This document shows, piece after piece, positions 17,496-20,365 of a DNA stretch of 20,365 bases; positions within the stretch are counted from its first letter, which is position 1, and every line of letters begins with the position of its first letter. The stretch is from a virus: the IMG/VR virus record IMGVR_UViG_3300029319_000651, positions 1 through 20,365 of that record, one strand, 5' to 3'. The translations under genes were made by a program, and so were the position numbers. The notes beneath the pieces were generated by a model. It made no database searches. It worked only from the letters and a program-made list of their open reading frames with translations, and was not told the DNA's origin.

Positions 17496-18803
17496 ATGGA
17501 AAAAATAATTAATTCAGTTCAAATAAATCAAAAAGATTTATCAACTTTATCAGAAGTTAGAAACTTAAAAGTTAGCGGTGATGTAGGATCTGTTTTTAAT
17601 TTAAATGTTATTAAAGTAAACGGTACAAACAAAGAAAGCTATTATGATTTTAATTCAAAAACTTTTACAGATGAATTTACTTCAAAAAATAATTTAAACG
17701 TTAGTTTAAACACGCTAAGTACTATAATACCTATAAAATTTGCTGCTGATACTAACGGTGAAACTTATAAAATTTTAGTTTTAGCTTCAGAAGTTGATAA
17801 TACTAGTTTTTCAAATGGCTCGCGTGTAAATGTAAAAGAAATAACCCAAGTAGGAACTACAACAGTGTCTATTGAAGTTGATAATGGTAAAAATAAAGTA
17901 GCTAGTAATGCTAATAAATATACCGCTGATCCACCTGCTTCTGCAGTAACATCTACAGGATCTACAACAAGCACTAGTTCTGTAAACGCGCCAGTTACTT
18001 TTGTTTTAACAAACGCAAATAACGATACACATGGTCTTGGCTTACGTTTACCTACAGATATTCCAAGTGGTAGTGTTACGCCTGCTGGTTATTTAACGGC
18101 TGCACAAACAGTTTTTTCAATACCTGACACGTATTTTTATTCTGCTATAGTGCGAAATGCTTCAGGTTCTACGAGTAGTTCAACTACAGTAACACTTACT
18201 AGTGTTGAAAATTTAGCTATTGGTATGCAAGTTGGTTATTATGGTAGCAGTGTTCTTGCTTCTTATCCAACAATTACAGCAATAAACGGTAACGTAGTAA
18301 CTCTTTCATCTGCTTTGTCAATTAGTGATGGTGATGGTGTACAGTTTAGAGCTTATGGTCCACAGTTAATTAGAACTTGTTTTGGATATACAGTAGAATT
18401 TAAAAACTTTATAGCTACTGGTGATAATTTATTTACAACTGTTAGAACAACTACAGAATTACCAGCTTCTTCTGGTTCGGTAACTATACCAGTTAACGGT
18501 ACTAGAGGTATTAGCGTTGGTGCTAGATTTTTTGGTTTAAATGTAAACGAAAATAGCAATAACAACGTAATACAGATTGTTAGTTCTTCAGAAGACGCAG
18601 GAAGTATAACTATAGAAGATTTTGCAGGTAACGTAGATGATATTGTAGCGTTAAACGTTACGGCTGGTTCAGAGTTACTTATAAGTGGTAGTAATAGAGT
18701 TGTAACAGTAACAGGTACTGTTGTTATAAAAAGTTACCCTGAATCAGATTTTAAAGTAAAATTAGATTTAAACAAGTTTATCACTCACGGAAGCGCATCT
18801 TAA
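17496..18803 (+). CDS. Tail-associated beta-rich protein of unknown function
   Basis: I do not recognise this 435-residue protein. It is almost all Val/Thr/Ser/Asn-rich beta structure, with few charged helices and no membrane segment. Residues 1-140 look like a beta domain. A Thr/Ser linker (about 143-165, with STGSTTSTSSV) follows, then further beta domains. Two stretches share a layout: VTLTSVENLAIGMQV ending in VVTLSSALSISDGDGVQF (about 229-288), and VTIPVNGTRGISVGARFFG ending in VTAGSELLIS (about 326-397). This strand-IGMxV-strand pattern occurs in phage tail and fibre proteins as I recall them. It starts 2 bases after the giant gene's stop, so expression is tightly coupled. A minor tail, fibre-anchor or tail-tip protein is the best guess. 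Confidence 0.7.
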   Translation: MEKIINSVQINQKDLSTLSEVRNLKVSGDVGSVFNLNVIKVNGTNKESYYDFNSKTFTDEFTSKNNLNVSLNTLSTIIPIKFAADTNGETYKILVLASEVDNTSFSNGSRVNVKEITQVGTTTVSIEVDNGKNKVASNANKYTADPPASAVTSTGSTTSTSSVNAPVTFVLTNANNDTHGLGLRLPTDIPSGSVTPAGYLTAAQTVFSIPDTYFYSAIVRNASGSTSSSTTVTLTSVENLAIGMQVGYYGSSVLASYPTITAINGNVVTLSSALSISDGDGVQFRAYGPQLIRTCFGYTVEFKNFIATGDNLFTTVRTTTELPASSGSVTIPVNGTRGISVGARFFGLNVNENSNNNVIQIVSSSEDAGSITIEDFAGNVDDIVALNVTAGSELLISGSNRVVTVTGTVVIKSYPESDFKVKLDLNKFITHGSAS

Positions 18804-18813
18804 AAAATAAATT

Positions 18814-19140
18814 ATGACAATAGAGTTTGAAAAAGAAATAGAAAATATATCGTTGCAAATTGGCGATGTAGCTTATGTAGTTACACCAACTACTAATGGT
18901 TACACTAATACACCTTCAAAAATAGGTGAAATTACAGCTATAAACAAATTTTCAATTGAAGTAACTAACACTTCAAGTACGCCAGTAGCTACTGATGACT
19001 TTATTATGTTTTCTAAAAACAATGTTGTTAACAATAGTAGTTTATTAGGTTATTATGCTGAAGTAAAGTTGTCAAATGATTCTACTGAAAAAGCAGAATT
19101 ATTTGCTCTAGGATCTGAAGTAGTGCAAAGTAGTAAATAA
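18814..19140 (+). CDS. Small conserved phage structural protein of unknown function
   Basis: This 108-residue, beta-rich protein has a characteristic C-terminal half: DFIMFSKNNVVNNSSLLGYY and AEVKLSNDSTEKAELFALGS, ending in EVVQSSK. I have seen this SSLLGYYAE and KAELFA pattern in structural regions of marine phages, without an assigned function. The N-terminal half (SLQIGDVAYVV, then KIGEITAINKFSIEV) reads like a small barrel with a Gly-Asp turn. There is no signal peptide or membrane segment. It lies 10 bases after the beta-rich tail gene and 27 before the probable ejection protein. A small tail or virion component is likely. The conserved-looking sequence and position make it a real gene despite its size. 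Confidence 0.75.
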   Translation: MTIEFEKEIENISLQIGDVAYVVTPTTNGYTNTPSKIGEITAINKFSIEVTNTSSTPVATDDFIMFSKNNVVNNSSLLGYYAEVKLSNDSTEKAELFALGSEVVQSSK

Positions 19141-19167
19141 TATATAAAAAATGTAACTATAAAATAT

Positions 19168-20022
19168 ATGAAAAACGAGAAAAAAAGTCCTGCAAAATTT
19201 TTTGGTATAGGTAAGCTTGTATCTGGTATAGCCGCTAAAGTATCTGCTGCTGGCGGAGGTTTAACTGGTATAAAAGCTTTGGCTATGGCTAATCCTTTAG
19301 CAACTGCCGCTGTAATAGCTGGTGGTGCTTATCTATATAGTAAACATAAAAAGAAAAAAGCAAAAGAAAAAAGACAGCAAGGCTTATTGTCAGATGCTCA
19401 GGCAGATTTTAACGAAAGACTAAAGCAATATGAAAACTTAGATTTTAAACCTATAGATATTGATGCTTTAAAACAAGAAAATTTACTAGAAGATCTTGAA
19501 ATTGATGCTTCAGCTGTAGAAGCTTCGCAAAGAGCTTTTGCACAATCACAAGCAAACATATTACAAAGCTTAAGAGGTGTAGGTGGTAGCACTGGGGCTG
19601 CTAGTTTAGCTACAGCTTTAAGTGGTCAAGCAGCAGATCAAGCTGAAAAAATGAGGTTAAGTATTGCTGAGCAGATAAATGCTAATAGAAAATTAGCGTT
19701 ACAAGAACAGTCTAGATTAAATAATATACAAAAAGAATTACAATTGGCTAATATGGAAGGTGCTAGACAATTTGAAATAGATCAATTAACTACTTTAATG
19801 GGTGTTGATGCTCAAAAAATAGCTGGTATTAGAGGTGATATTGCAGCGCAACAAGAAAGAAGAGGTCAAATATTTGGAGCAGTTGGAAGTATAATTGGAA
19901 GCGGAATAGGTAGCGGTGAAAAAGATCCATTTGGACTTGGTAATCTACCTAGCCTGCTAAAATTACCTAAAGACGACGGAACTTTAAGCGGTGGAGAAGA
20001 ACTTTCACCAGGTATGAGTTAA
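19168..20022 (+). CDS. Probable internal virion / DNA-ejection protein
   Basis: This 284-residue protein resembles small internal virion proteins of short-tailed phages in composition. A hydrophobic, Ala/Gly-rich stretch at 31-58 (LAMANPLATAAVIAGGAYLY) could enter a membrane and is followed by a dense Lys/Arg cluster (59-69). Residues about 115-230 form a long Gln/Ala helix with QANILQSLRGVGGSTGAASL (128-147), a pattern I recall from marine phage internal proteins. A glycine-zipper-like FGAVGSIIGSGIGSG (236-250) precedes a disordered Gly/Pro end. Such proteins are packed in the head and injected to help DNA cross the host envelope. Its place after the tail genes and before a similar gene fits. 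The ATG at 19168 is used; an out-of-frame ATGTAA lies just upstream at 19151. Function is inferred. Confidence 0.65.
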   Translation: MKNEKKSPAKFFGIGKLVSGIAAKVSAAGGGLTGIKALAMANPLATAAVIAGGAYLYSKHKKKKAKEKRQQGLLSDAQADFNERLKQYENLDFKPIDIDALKQENLLEDLEIDASAVEASQRAFAQSQANILQSLRGVGGSTGAASLATALSGQAADQAEKMRLSIAEQINANRKLALQEQSRLNNIQKELQLANMEGARQFEIDQLTTLMGVDAQKIAGIRGDIAAQQERRGQIFGAVGSIIGSGIGSGEKDPFGLGNLPSLLKLPKDDGTLSGGEELSPGMS

Positions 20023-20034
20023 AAAAAATAAAAC

Positions 20035-20365
20035 ATGGCAAACGGAAGAATAATAGAAGCTGCACAAGCAGCGTTTACAAAACCAAAAATAGATATATCT
20101 GGTTATGTTGGTGGCTTAACTGCTATTGCTGCTGGTATGATACAAAGAAATAAGTTTCTTGAAGAAAGAAGAAAAGCAGTTGATCAATTAGAAATAGATA
20201 CTAATGATGATAACTTTAAAGCTATTTTTAATGATACAAAAACTAAAATATATAATGGTGAGATTGATTTTGAAGATGGAGTTAAGCAGTTAAAACAAAT
20301 GTCTGATGTAGCAAACAAAGTTGTTCCTGAGCTTAGAAATCAAATTGAACAACTTCAATTAAAAG
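20035..20365 (+). CDS. Probable internal virion protein, N-terminal part (3'-partial)
   Basis: The frame starts at ATG 20035, 12 bases after the preceding stop, and runs open for 110 codons to the window's right edge. The A-rich leader without Shine-Dalgarno sequence and the ATGGCA start match other genes here. Residues 22-38 (SGYVGGLTAIAAGMIQR) are a Gly/Ala-rich hydrophobic stretch. Charged helices follow (KFLEERRKAVDQLEID) and an acidic region with FEDGVKQLKQMSDV. This looks like the start of a larger internal virion or ejection protein paired with the gene before it. The rest lies outside the window, so size and function cannot be judged. Confidence 0.75.
   Translation, partial: MANGRIIEAAQAAFTKPKIDISGYVGGLTAIAAGMIQRNKFLEERRKAVDQLEIDTNDDNFKAIFNDTKTKIYNGEIDFEDGVKQLKQMSDVANKVVPELRNQIEQLQLK

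Noticed and set aside
19151-19156. ATGTAA start-stop element before the ejection-like gene
   Set aside because: Such a hexamer arises easily by chance in this AT-rich gap; nothing else suggests regulation.
1-20365. CRISPR array, tRNA genes, integrase or anti-defence cassette
   Set aside because: Gaps are all under 70 bases and hold only leaders or hairpins; every gene fits a packaging, head, tail or ejection block.

Overview
The window looks like the late structural block of a double-stranded DNA tailed phage. It holds twelve genes, all on the + strand. Genes fill almost the whole sequence, and no gap exceeds 68 bases. There are no tRNAs, integrases, insertion sequences or CRISPR arrays. The DNA is very AT-rich. 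None of the starts has a purine-rich Shine-Dalgarno sequence; A/T-only leaders precede them instead. All eleven complete genes stop with TAA. AT-rich leaders without Shine-Dalgarno sequences are typical of Bacteroidota (especially marine Flavobacteriia) and their phages. The protein motifs resemble, from memory, those of crAss-like, Cellulophaga-type and uncultured marine phages. The host and virus group are inferences, because no database search was possible.

Layout: (1) The C-terminal nuclease half of the large terminase enters from the left edge (1-825). (2) Portal protein with a long Gln/Ala-rich coiled-coil tail (830-3250). (3) Acidic, coiled-coil, scaffold-like protein (3280-4494). (4) Major capsid protein with a probable inserted beta domain (4518-6026), followed by a strong UUCG hairpin terminator. 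(5) Conserved protein of unknown function (6095-6904), followed by a second GC-rich hairpin with a UACG loop. (6) and (7) Two connector or ring-type proteins (6963-7643 and 7648-9228); the second carries an apparent beta-sandwich insertion. (8) A giant 2,753-residue tail protein (9232-17493). It has a conserved N-terminal propeller-like and C-terminal core, split by about 1,000 residues that look like serial jelly-roll, carbohydrate-binding-like modules. (9) and (10) Two accessory tail or structural proteins (17496-18803 and 18814-19140). (11) and (12) Two small Ala/Gln-rich proteins with hydrophobic segments, probably internal virion or ejection proteins (19168-20022, and 20035 running off the right edge).

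Together the genes form a packaging, capsid, neck, tail and ejection assembly line in the usual phage order. No sheath, tube or tape-measure gene is visible, which favours a short-tailed (podovirus-like) particle. Neighbouring genes are often joined by very short stop-start junctions. The hairpins bracketing gene 5 probably separate the capsid gene's expression from that of the tail genes. The most notable features are the modular insertions in the tail and connector proteins (likely host-surface or glycan contacts), the two matched UNCG hairpins, and the distinct codon usage of the capsid gene.
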